Shown: positions 1 to 5,409 of the stretch, piece by piece | Position numbering within the stretch: the stretch's first letter is position 1 | Layout: the number at the start of each line of letters is the position of its first letter | Assembly (NCBI GenBank): GCA_036273935.1 | Contig: DASUGQ010000517.1 | Location: 1-7,780, forward strand | From: ZC4RG29 sp036273935 | GTDB taxonomy: Bacteria; Bacteroidota; Bacteroidia; Cytophagales; Cyclobacteriaceae | Direction: 5' to 3' | DNA length: 7,780 nt | Program-made: the position numbers and the translations under genes | Notes under the pieces: model-generated | The model's database searches: none | Seen by the model: the letters and a program-made list of their open reading frames with translations, nothing else | Told to the model about the DNA's origin: nothing

Positions 1-102
1 TTAAATAAGCGCGACGGCCTCGGGGTTTGGGATGTTGATAAACTTGACATTCTGGCAAACAGTGACGCGGAAATTTTATTAATGGAGATACCCATGCAGT
101 AA
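1..102 (+). CDS. Pirin-family protein, C-terminal end (partial)
   Basis: The window opens inside a gene. Frame 1 reads 33 codons to a TAA stop and ends in DAEILLMEIPMQ. The visible part, with GLGVWDVDKLDI followed by the acidic-turn strand DAEILLMEIP, is the last beta-hairpin of the C-terminal cupin in short YhaK-like pirins. In these bicupins this hairpin closes the barrel and the protein ends directly after it. The metal-binding N-terminal cupin lies outside the window, so activity cannot be judged. Some pirins have quercetin 2,3-dioxygenase activity; others are redox sensors or have no known activity. The next gene, also a pirin, starts 31 bp downstream on the same strand, so the two are probably co-transcribed. 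The family call rests on a short tail and is made likelier by that neighbour. Confidence 0.72.
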   Translation, partial: LNKRDGLGVWDVDKLDILANSDAEILLMEIPMQ

Positions 103-115
103 AGATCATTAAAAC

Positions 116-121
116 AGGAGG
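116..121 (+). promoter_or_regulatory. Shine-Dalgarno sequence of the full-length pirin gene
   Basis: AGGAGG lies 12 bases before the ATG at 134, within the run CAGGAGGAGAAAA. The spacing is at the long end of the useful range. It is notable because most other genes here have no recognisable Shine-Dalgarno sequence, as is usual in Bacteroidota. It supports 134 as the start. Confidence 0.6.
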
Positions 122-133
122 AGAAAATTCTTT

Positions 134-1003
134 ATGAAAAAGAGCAGGTCAGTGTCAGAGGTTTTATTTGGACAAATGGTGGATATGGGAGGATTGCCCA
201 TACGGCAGCCCTTTCCAACCTCAAGAATACAACAGATTGATCCATTTTTATTACTACATCATTTCAATGGCAAGGTGCCAACTCATGTCGAACCCGATCA
301 TGCAGGTGTAGGACCACATCCGCACCGCGGCTTTTCACCGGTGACTTTTATTTTCAAAGGAGGAGTTCACCATCGCGACAGCAGAGGGAACGACAGCACA
401 ATTTATGAAGGTGTGCAATGGATGAACGCCGGGATGGGAATTATACACAGCGAAAGACCACCGTTTGATATCCATGAACGTGGTGGTCGGCAAGAGATTA
501 TTCAATTGTGGATTAATACTCCATCAGCCCATAAGTTGGATCAGCCGGCCTACTATCCTTTGCCTATCGACAGGATAACTAAGGTACAAGCAGACGATGG
601 AAGGATCGTCGTCAATGTAGTGGCGGGTGAGTTGCTTGGAGGGATGGGCTCAGTTCCCACCTATAGTCCGGTCAATGCCGCCACTATCGAAGCGAAGAAG
701 AATGGAAAAATTTTCATTCCGATTCCTCCTGATCATAGTGCCTTTATTTATCTGCTCGATGGCAAATTGAAGATTGATGATTATGGCCTTATCGATCCTT
801 TGAATGTTGCCAATTTTAACAGAGATGGTGAGGGAGTAGGATTTGAGGCGCTTGAAGACACAAGAGTTTTGCTTTTATCAGGCGAGCCACTGAATGAAAA
901 GGTGGTCTCGCACGGACCATTTGTGATGAATTCTGAAACACAAATTCTTGAAGCCATGCGTGATTACCAGATGGGAAAGATGGGCGTATTGATTGAGGAT
1001 TAG
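134..1003 (+). CDS. Pirin family protein (bicupin; possible quercetinase-type metalloprotein)
   Basis: This is a 289-residue cytoplasmic bicupin, the usual length for the pirin family. The N-terminal cupin (about residues 20-130) carries the family signature: PHPHRGF supplies His62 and His64, and GIIHSERP supplies His105 and Glu107. These match the four metal ligands of human pirin (His56, His58, His101, Glu103), so a metal centre is expected. The C-terminal cupin spans about 170-255, and a tail (about 250-289) contains SGEPLNEKVVSHGPFVMN, typical of pirins proper and absent from the shorter upstream paralogue. Characterised bacterial members such as E. coli YhhW oxidise quercetin in vitro, but the natural substrate is usually unknown, and pirins are often induced by redox or electrophile stress. 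It lies between another pirin and a nitroreductase, which fits that role. The family is secure; the substrate is not. Confidence 0.93.
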   Translation: MKKSRSVSEVLFGQMVDMGGLPIRQPFPTSRIQQIDPFLLLHHFNGKVPTHVEPDHAGVGPHPHRGFSPVTFIFKGGVHHRDSRGNDSTIYEGVQWMNAGMGIIHSERPPFDIHERGGRQEIIQLWINTPSAHKLDQPAYYPLPIDRITKVQADDGRIVVNVVAGELLGGMGSVPTYSPVNAATIEAKKNGKIFIPIPPDHSAFIYLLDGKLKIDDYGLIDPLNVANFNRDGEGVGFEALEDTRVLLLSGEPLNEKVVSHGPFVMNSETQILEAMRDYQMGKMGVLIED

Positions 1004-1007
1004 CCAG

Positions 1008-1057
1008 GTCAATGTTCACAAACGGTTGACGTTTATACCGCGGTCCGTGAACTTGAC
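1008..1057 (+). promoter_or_regulatory. Imperfect inverted repeat in the nitroreductase 5' region (possible RNA hairpin or operator)
   Basis: GTCAA-T-GTTCAC at 1008-1019 is complementary to GTGAAC-TTGAC at 1047-1057: 11 base pairs interrupted by one bulged T at 1013. The enclosed 27 bases contain a smaller hairpin, AAACG/CGTTT (1020-1024 with 1030-1034), and the palindrome ACCGCGGT (1037-1044). No T-tract follows, so it is not a typical intrinsic terminator. The structure ends 8 bases before the GGAGG at 1066. It could affect translation or mRNA stability as RNA, or be bound by a regulator as DNA. The pairing is seen directly; any function is inferred. Confidence 0.35.
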
Positions 1058-1078
1058 TGATAGATGGAGGAATTTTAA

Positions 1079-1105
1079 ATGGAAAGTAAACCTTGTTATG
1101 AATAA
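1079..1105 (+). CDS. Possible leader peptide MESKPCYE overlapping the nitroreductase start
   Basis: A strong Shine-Dalgarno GGAGG at 1066-1070 lies 8 bases before an ATG at 1079. That ATG opens an eight-codon ORF, MESKPCYE, ending in TAA at 1103-1105. The ORF is out of frame with the nitroreductase and runs across its probable ATG at 1098, so a ribosome stopping here is in position to restart on the nitroreductase. The nitroreductase ATG itself has no Shine-Dalgarno. The arrangement suggests translational coupling or a regulatory leader. It could also be an accident, or the trace of a one-base sequence error near the gene's true start. Such a short ORF cannot be proved from sequence alone. 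Confidence 0.35.
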   Translation: MESKPCYE

Positions 1106-1694
1106 GAAACAAACATCATCGGCAACGGAGCATCCTGTAATCGATGTGATCAAAAAAAGAAGGAGTGCTCGGGCCTTTGCCGACATGCATGTTGAGGAAG
1201 AAAAAATTGATTCGCTTTTCGAAGCTGCGAGGTGGGCACCCTCCAGCGTAAACGAGCAGCCATGGCGTTATATCTATGCAGTGAAGGATCAGTTGCTGTG
1301 GAGTAAAATTTATGAAGCATTGAATGAATCCAACCAGGTTTGGGTAAAGAATGCGCCGTTGCTTGTTGCTTCGTTTGCACTGAAGAACTTTAGTCTTCAC
1401 GATCGATTGAATAGTTTTGCGAAATACGATTTAGGTGCGGCAAATGCATTCCTGTCGCTACAGGCTACCGGGCTTGGACTTCAAATTCACCAGATTGGCG
1501 GGTACAATGCTCACCAGTTAAGAGAGAATCTCCAGATACCGGAGGAGTTTGAATTGGGAGCCGTACTTGCCATAGGATATGCGGGAGATCCGGAGTTACT
1601 GCCTGAGCATCTTAAAGTTCGGGAACTATCACCACGGCAACGGATCAGGCAAAGCGAATTTGTAATGAACACAGCATTTAAGGATAATAATTAA
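1098..1694 (+). CDS. Nitroreductase family protein (FMN-dependent oxidoreductase)
   Basis: From the ATG at 1098 this encodes 198 residues, a normal length for single-domain nitroreductases, which act as FMN-containing dimers using NAD(P)H to reduce nitroaromatics, quinones or similar electrophiles. The FMN-phosphate motif is RRSARAF (residues 21-27). WAPSSVNEQPWRY (46-58) is the usual flavin-contacting loop, ANAFLSLQATGLGL (115-128) the core helix, and GAVLAIGYAGDP (154-165) the final strand before the C-terminal arm. The reading frame stays open upstream to an ATG at 993 inside the pirin gene, but the extra 35 residues look non-coding and precede the family's normal N-terminus, so 1098 is preferred. 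The 94-bp gap upstream holds an inverted repeat, GGAGG and an overlapping mini-ORF. A (4Fe-4S) protein gene follows after 21 bp. The substrate is unknown. Confidence 0.93.
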   Translation: MNKKQTSSATEHPVIDVIKKRRSARAFADMHVEEEKIDSLFEAARWAPSSVNEQPWRYIYAVKDQLLWSKIYEALNESNQVWVKNAPLLVASFALKNFSLHDRLNSFAKYDLGAANAFLSLQATGLGLQIHQIGGYNAHQLRENLQIPEEFELGAVLAIGYAGDPELLPEHLKVRELSPRQRIRQSEFVMNTAFKDNN

Positions 1695-1715
1695 TTAAGC
1701 GGAAGTCCGGATCTC

Positions 1716-1940
1716 ATGAAAAGCATTACTAAAAAATATTCAAATGGCGCGGTAACCATTGTATGGAGACCGGCTTTGTGCATTCATTCAGGAAATTGTT
1801 TCCGGGGATTGGGGGAGGTATTTGACCCGCGGAAGAGGCCATGGATAACGCCTGAAAATTCCACAACAGAGAAGATTATCAGCCAGGTAAATAGATGTCC
1901 ATCCGGTGCGTTGAGCTATCTCATGACTGAAGAAAAATGA
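1716..1940 (+). CDS. (4Fe-4S) mono-cluster protein, YjdI/Fer4_19 family
   Basis: This encodes 74 residues, close to the size of E. coli YjdI. The family hallmark is complete: VWRPALCIHSGNC (residues 16-28), then RGLGEVFDPRKRPWI (30-44), and CPSGAL (61-66). It has only three cysteines, Cys22, Cys28 and Cys61. This is usual for the family, so if a 4Fe-4S cluster forms, the fourth ligand must be something else, His24 being one candidate, or come from a partner. These proteins are thought to be small electron carriers or redox sensors, but their function has not been settled. The gene begins 21 bp after the nitroreductase, so the two are very probably co-transcribed, and it could plausibly serve a neighbouring oxidoreductase (inference). 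The start at 1716 places the conserved W-x-P-x-x-C motif at the usual distance from the N-terminus. Confidence 0.92.
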   Translation: MKSITKKYSNGAVTIVWRPALCIHSGNCFRGLGEVFDPRKRPWITPENSTTEKIISQVNRCPSGALSYLMTEEK

Positions 1941-2028
1941 TTCATTTTCATAATTTCTAAAACTTTCGATTAGTATGTGCGAACAAGTTTTAAGGTTATT
2001 CGTAAAGGCCTAAGGCATAAACGGCGCT

Positions 2029-2466
2029 ATGGAAAAAACCGCACGTGAAGAAATAATTGAACTGGTCAACAAGCTTTTTATTTTCACCGACTACCAGAGA
2101 TGGGAGGACCTCCTTAAGGATGTACTCACTGAGGAGGTCCATTTCGACATGTCATCATTGGGCGGTGGAGAACCAACTTTCATGAAGGCAACTGCTATTC
2201 GGGATGCATGGAAGGAGGGCTTCGCCGGAATTGATCATATCCATCATCAGTCCGGGAATTATCTCGTTACCTTTGTAAATCCAGACCAGGCAGATGTATT
2301 TTGCTATGCCGTTGCGTCACATTACAAACAAAGCGCACTGCAAGGCAGCACAAGGAGTTTTGTGGGAAGTTATAACATTGGCGTAACCATGACGACCAGT
2401 GGTTGGAGGATAAATCGTTTTAAGTATAATCTCAAATACATGGACGGCAATATCGAATTAAAATAA
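2029..2466 (+). CDS. SnoaL-like / NTF2-fold protein
   Basis: This encodes 145 residues matching the SnoaL-like (NTF2-superfamily, SnoaL_4 type) architecture: an N-terminal helix pair (EEIIELVNKLFIFTDYQRWEDL, about 7-28), a strand with VHFDMSSLGG (37-46), a helix with IRDAWKEGF (57-65), and a curved sheet beginning with DHIHHQSGN (69-77) and continuing through about residue 135. The D-x-I-H-H segment sits where catalytic His or Asp residues lie in related ketosteroid isomerase and polyketide cyclase folds, but many family members are of unknown function. There is no signal peptide, so it is probably cytoplasmic. An 88-bp gap separates it from the (4Fe-4S) gene, so it may have its own promoter, although I see no good TAnnTTTG element there. 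The hydrolase follows 7 bp after its stop, making those two a likely transcription unit. Fold confident, function unknown. Confidence 0.82.
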   Translation: MEKTAREEIIELVNKLFIFTDYQRWEDLLKDVLTEEVHFDMSSLGGGEPTFMKATAIRDAWKEGFAGIDHIHHQSGNYLVTFVNPDQADVFCYAVASHYKQSALQGSTRSFVGSYNIGVTMTTSGWRINRFKYNLKYMDGNIELK

Positions 2467-2473
2467 TTTTCAA

Positions 2474-3016
2474 TTGACCTTCAAATCAACAGTTCTTATT
2501 CTTCCTGGCCTTGGTAATTCCGGTGAAGGACATTGGCAAACGAGATGGGAAAAGCAATTTCCGGAGTTTATTCGTGTTCATCAGCGTGACTGGAATACAC
2601 CAACATGCGAGGATTGGATCACTGTGCTGGACAAGGAAGTTTTAAGGCATCATCTTCGAAATGTAATTCTTGTTGGTCATAGTCTTGCCTGTGCCACAAT
2701 CGCCTTCTGGTCCCGTAATTTCGAAAGAAAAATAAAGGGAGCTTTATTGGTCGCACCAAGCGACACAGAAGCGCAAACGTATCCGATGGGTACAAAAGGT
2801 TTTTCCCCGATGCCGTTGAATAAGATACCCTGTCCTACGATTACAGTTGCCAGCACCAATGATTATTATGTGACGCTGGATCGCGCAAAATTCTTTGCAA
2901 GTGCATGGGGTAGCAGGCTTGAAGTCATTGGCGACGCGGGTCACGTGAATGTTGCGTCCGGGTTTGGTGAATGGAATGAAGGTTTGAGCTGGTTGAAAAT
3001 GTTGGATGAAAATTGA
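2474..3016 (+). CDS. RBBP9/YdeN-type alpha/beta serine hydrolase (TTG start)
   Basis: This encodes 180 residues, against about 186 for human RBBP9. The N-terminal strand and oxyanion motif LILPGLGNSGEGHWQ (8-22) is diagnostic. The nucleophile elbow GHSLA gives Ser70, TND gives Asp130 after the VAS strand, and GDAGHVN gives His157, completing a Ser-Asp-His triad at the family's usual spacing. It is predicted to be a cytoplasmic serine esterase or peptidase-like hydrolase; substrates of bacterial members are not established. The start must be TTG at 2474: the frame is closed by a stop at 2459-2461, there is no ATG or GTG between, and the first in-frame ATG lies well past the nucleophile. It begins 7 bp after the SnoaL-like gene, which implies co-transcription and possibly coupled translation. 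Confidence 0.92.
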   Translation: MTFKSTVLILPGLGNSGEGHWQTRWEKQFPEFIRVHQRDWNTPTCEDWITVLDKEVLRHHLRNVILVGHSLACATIAFWSRNFERKIKGALLVAPSDTEAQTYPMGTKGFSPMPLNKIPCPTITVASTNDYYVTLDRAKFFASAWGSRLEVIGDAGHVNVASGFGEWNEGLSWLKMLDEN

Positions 3017-3083
3017 AATGTCTATTTGAGGTCATCAGTAAACTTAAAAATCCATTGGTTAGATATTGTAAAAATTTCACGAG

Positions 3084-4346
3084 ATGCTATTTTCGCGCCA
3101 CGACACATTGGGTATGATTAGATCAATTTGGCTGTGCATTATTTTGTCGTTGTCTTCATTTGGCCTGAGGGCACAGCAAACGCCATATGTCATTTTGGTA
3201 TCGTTCGATGGCTTTCGTTACGACTATGTGGCGCAATACAAGCCCCCCAATTTCTTATCATTCATTCAACACGGGAGCCAGGCTGAAGCCCTTATTCCCG
3301 TTTTTCCTTCCAAGACTTTTCCCAATCATTATAGCCTGGTTACAGGATTATACCCGGGACATCATGGTCTGGTCGACAATTATTTCTTTGATCTAAGCCG
3401 CTCTGAATTATACACGATGAAATCGAAAGAGCGCGTTGGTGATCCTTACTACTACAATGGAGTCCCGCTCTGGAAACTTGCTCAGCAACAAGGTGTGAAG
3501 TCTGCGTCTTATTTTTGGGTAGGTTCAGAAATACCGTTGCCGGGATGGCACCCCGACTATTACTTTTCCTATGATGGCTCCGTTCCCTTTGAGGCGAGAG
3601 TGGACAAAGTACTGGAGTGGTTGACGCTGCCTGAAAAAGACCGACCACATTTTATCACGCTTTATTTCTCCTCGCCTGATCAGGAGTCAGACGATCATGG
3701 TCCTATTTCCGAGGAGACCCGGCAAGGTGTTCTGGGTGTTGACGCTTTGTTGGGAAGGTTGATGACAGGGTTGGCTAAATTGAATCTTCCTGTGAATGTA
3801 ATTCTGGTTTCAGATCACGGAGCAAGCGAATTGACGGTAACGAAGGACGCATTCATTTTTTTGGATGAACTCCTTGATCTTAAAAATTCTTCCATCAAAG
3901 TGGCAAATGGAGGATCACAGGTTCACCTCTACGCAAACAATAATCAGCAACTGGATTCGCTATACCATTTTCTCTTGACGAAAAAAAACCATTTCGATGT
4001 GCTCAGGCGTAAAGACTTTCCAGCGCGGTGGCACTACAACAATGATCGTTCGGGTGATCTGTTGATTGTGGCTGAGCCGGGTTACAACTTCCGTGATGGC
4101 AATCGCCCAAAATTTATGCAGACGATTAAAGAAGGAGATAAGTTGGGCATGCATGGTTATGATCCATATGTGTTGAAGGATATGCAGGGAATTTTCTATG
4201 CGCAGGGCCCGAATATCAAGCAAGGAAAGATAATACCAGCTTTTGAAAATATTCACATTTATCTATTGATTGCAAGGATATTGAAATTAACAACACCCCC
4301 AACGGATGGAGATGAGAATGTCCTCAAGCAACTTTACAAGGAGTAA
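3084..4346 (+). CDS. Secreted nucleotide pyrophosphatase/phosphodiesterase-like protein (alkaline phosphatase superfamily)
   Basis: This encodes 420 residues with an N-terminal signal peptide (hydrophobic IWLCIILSLSSFGL, then RAQQ), so it should be periplasmic or exported. The mature part aligns by motif and spacing with ENPP-type enzymes, which cleave phosphodiester or pyrophosphate bonds with two zinc ions. Asp42 in SFDGFR, nucleophile Thr78 in PSKTFPNH, Asn99 in GLVDN, Asp244-His245 in SDHG and His357 in GMHGYDP correspond to Xanthomonas NPP Asp54, Thr90, Asn111, Asp257-His258 and His363. Asp199 matches its Asp210, but the residue at its His214 is Asp203 here (see findings). The start may be 3084 or the in-frame ATG at 3114, which gives a more typical signal peptide (MIRSIW...). 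A 67-bp gap separates it from the hydrolase, so it is probably an independent unit. The substrate (nucleotide, lipid head group or other) cannot be told. Confidence 0.9.
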   Translation: MLFSRHDTLGMIRSIWLCIILSLSSFGLRAQQTPYVILVSFDGFRYDYVAQYKPPNFLSFIQHGSQAEALIPVFPSKTFPNHYSLVTGLYPGHHGLVDNYFFDLSRSELYTMKSKERVGDPYYYNGVPLWKLAQQQGVKSASYFWVGSEIPLPGWHPDYYFSYDGSVPFEARVDKVLEWLTLPEKDRPHFITLYFSSPDQESDDHGPISEETRQGVLGVDALLGRLMTGLAKLNLPVNVILVSDHGASELTVTKDAFIFLDELLDLKNSSIKVANGGSQVHLYANNNQQLDSLYHFLLTKKNHFDVLRRKDFPARWHYNNDRSGDLLIVAEPGYNFRDGNRPKFMQTIKEGDKLGMHGYDPYVLKDMQGIFYAQGPNIKQGKIIPAFENIHIYLLIARILKLTTPPTDGDENVLKQLYKE

Positions 4347-4429
4347 GAGCGAGTCTTGTTCAACGATTCAAAATTTTTTCTATAAGGTTGAAACGCACGA
4401 TCATTACCATCGGATTCGCATTTAAAAGA

Positions 4430-4924
4430 TCACGTTAACATTTCGATGACGCCCCGCTGATCTGGAAATTCTTTTATCAGGGCCGAGCGGTCAGCAAATT
4501 CAAAATCATGAAAATCAAATCCCGGGGCCACGGTACATCCTGCAAGGGTATAGCTGTTGCTTTCATTCACTTTAGCGCCAAACCAACAATTTGCAGGAAT
4601 AACCAATTGCAGCGCATGACCTTTTCCGGGATCATAGCCCAATGTGTACGTGACGAGTTTCCCGTCGGCTAATACATAAATTGAAAGTGAACTTCCTGCA
4701 TAAAAATGCCAGAGCTCGTCCGACTTGATTCGATGAAACATCGAACGATCGTTTGAACGCAGTAGAAAATAGATGGCGGTTGAAAAATTTCGTTCGGCAT
4801 CAAATCGTTCTGGCAGTCCATTCACGGGTATGAACTCTGCGGCACGATAGGTTTCCTTGTAGTAGCCACCCTCGGGATGTGCCAAGAGTTGAAGTTGTTC
4901 GATCCAATATTCAGCGGGCCTCAT
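4430..4924 (-). CDS. DUF985 / Cupin_5 family protein
   Basis: This encodes 164 residues on the minus strand, the normal length of this single-cupin family (related to yeast YML079w). The signatures are in order: LLAHPEGGYYKETYR (13-27), STAIYFLL (48-55), HRIKSDELWHFYAG (64-77) with possible ligands His64, Glu70 and His73, the strand CWFGAKV (113-119), and LAGCTVAPGFDFHDFEFA (127-144). Members crystallise as jelly-roll dimers and some bind small ligands, but no enzymatic role is established. There is no signal peptide. It is convergent with the phosphodiesterase gene (83-bp gap, no GC-rich terminator hairpin seen) and divergent from the tRNA genes. On its own strand a TACATTTT string (plus-strand 4948-4955) resembles the Bacteroidota -7 element, TAnnTTTG with one mismatch, but no TTG lies at the right distance, so this promoter is only a guess. 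Confidence 0.93.
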   Translation of the reverse strand: MRPAEYWIEQLQLLAHPEGGYYKETYRAAEFIPVNGLPERFDAERNFSTAIYFLLRSNDRSMFHRIKSDELWHFYAGSSLSIYVLADGKLVTYTLGYDPGKGHALQLVIPANCWFGAKVNESNSYTLAGCTVAPGFDFHDFEFADRSALIKEFPDQRGVIEMLT

Positions 4925-4999
4925 GAATTATTAGTTAAATAAGTTAAAAAATGTACAATCCATTCGTTTTACGGAACCTAAAAAATCTGCTTTTAAAAA

Positions 5000-5031
5000 T
5001 TGGGCATACACTGTTCAATTCCATACATTTG
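5000..5031 (+). promoter_or_regulatory. Bacteroidota-type promoter of the tRNA-Lys/tRNA-Val genes
   Basis: TACATTTG at 5024-5031 matches the Bacteroidota -7 consensus TAnnTTTG exactly. A TTG at 5000-5002 lies 21 bases before it, in the range expected for the -33 element. Transcription would start near 5036-5040, leaving a leader of about 40 bases before the first tRNA. A strong consensus promoter is expected for tRNA genes, and this is the best promoter match in the intergenic regions of the window. Confidence 0.72.
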
Positions 5032-5078
5032 CAATCCTAAATTTGAGAAACTTGGGGCACACACACAAATTGATAATT

Positions 5079-5151
<73 letters not shown>

Positions 5152-5183
5152 CAATAAATATCTGAAATCCCAGGTTTACCGCC

Positions 5184-5258
5184 GGGGTGTTAGCTCAGCT
5201 GGTTTAGAGCGCTTGCTTGACAGGCAAGAGGTCACTGGTTCGATCCCAGTACATCCCA
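5184..5258 (+). tRNA. tRNA-Val (anticodon GAC)
   Basis: This is a complete 75-base cloverleaf. The acceptor GGGGTGT pairs with ACATCCC (one G-U pair). The D stem is GCTC/GAGC. The anticodon stem CTTGC/GCAAG encloses loop TTGACAG with anticodon GAC at 5219-5221. The variable loop is AGGTC, the T stem ACTGG/CCAGT with loop TTCGATC, and the discriminator is A. It reads valine GUC and GUU. The 3' CCA is not encoded. It is probably co-transcribed with tRNA-Lys. Downstream I see no convincing intrinsic terminator, only a very short CCG/CGG stem near 5280-5300 followed by CTTTT. Confidence 0.97.
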
Positions 5259-5409
5259 CCCACTTTCAACTCCCGCCACCCCGTGAGATGCGGCTTTTGT
5301 AATTGTGCCCATTCTCAAGGCAGTGGGGTCAGAATAATCGAATTTATAAATAGAAACTTGCCTATCCTATCCATCTTGTTCCGGCAGTTTACTTTTCGTA
5401 ATTTCTCCA

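Noticed and set aside
993..1097. A 35-codon in-frame extension of the nitroreductase beginning inside the pirin gene
   Set aside because: The extra residues do not resemble the family N-terminus, start within the upstream coding sequence, lack a ribosome binding site, and would lengthen the protein beyond the usual size.
2106..2140. Perfect 8-bp inverted repeat GGACCTCC / GGAGGTCC with a 19-base loop inside the SnoaL-like gene
   Set aside because: It lies fully within well-formed coding sequence, has no T-tract, and a few 8-bp repeats with loops of this size are expected by chance in a window this long.
3340..3648. A 102-codon ORF antisense to the phosphodiesterase gene
   Set aside because: It is a shadow of a well-supported coding frame, with no start signal or recognisable domain.
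4359..4392. Possible bidirectional terminator (TTCAAC / GTTGAA with an AT-rich loop) between the convergent phosphodiesterase and DUF985 genes
   Set aside because: It has only six base pairs with a 22-base loop, and the T-run lies inside the loop and not after the stem.
5259..5409. Possible small RNA, terminator or promoter between tRNA-Val and the dehydrogenase gene
   Set aside because: Only weak 4-5 bp stems and a one-mismatch -7 string without a properly spaced TTG are present; nothing rises above chance.
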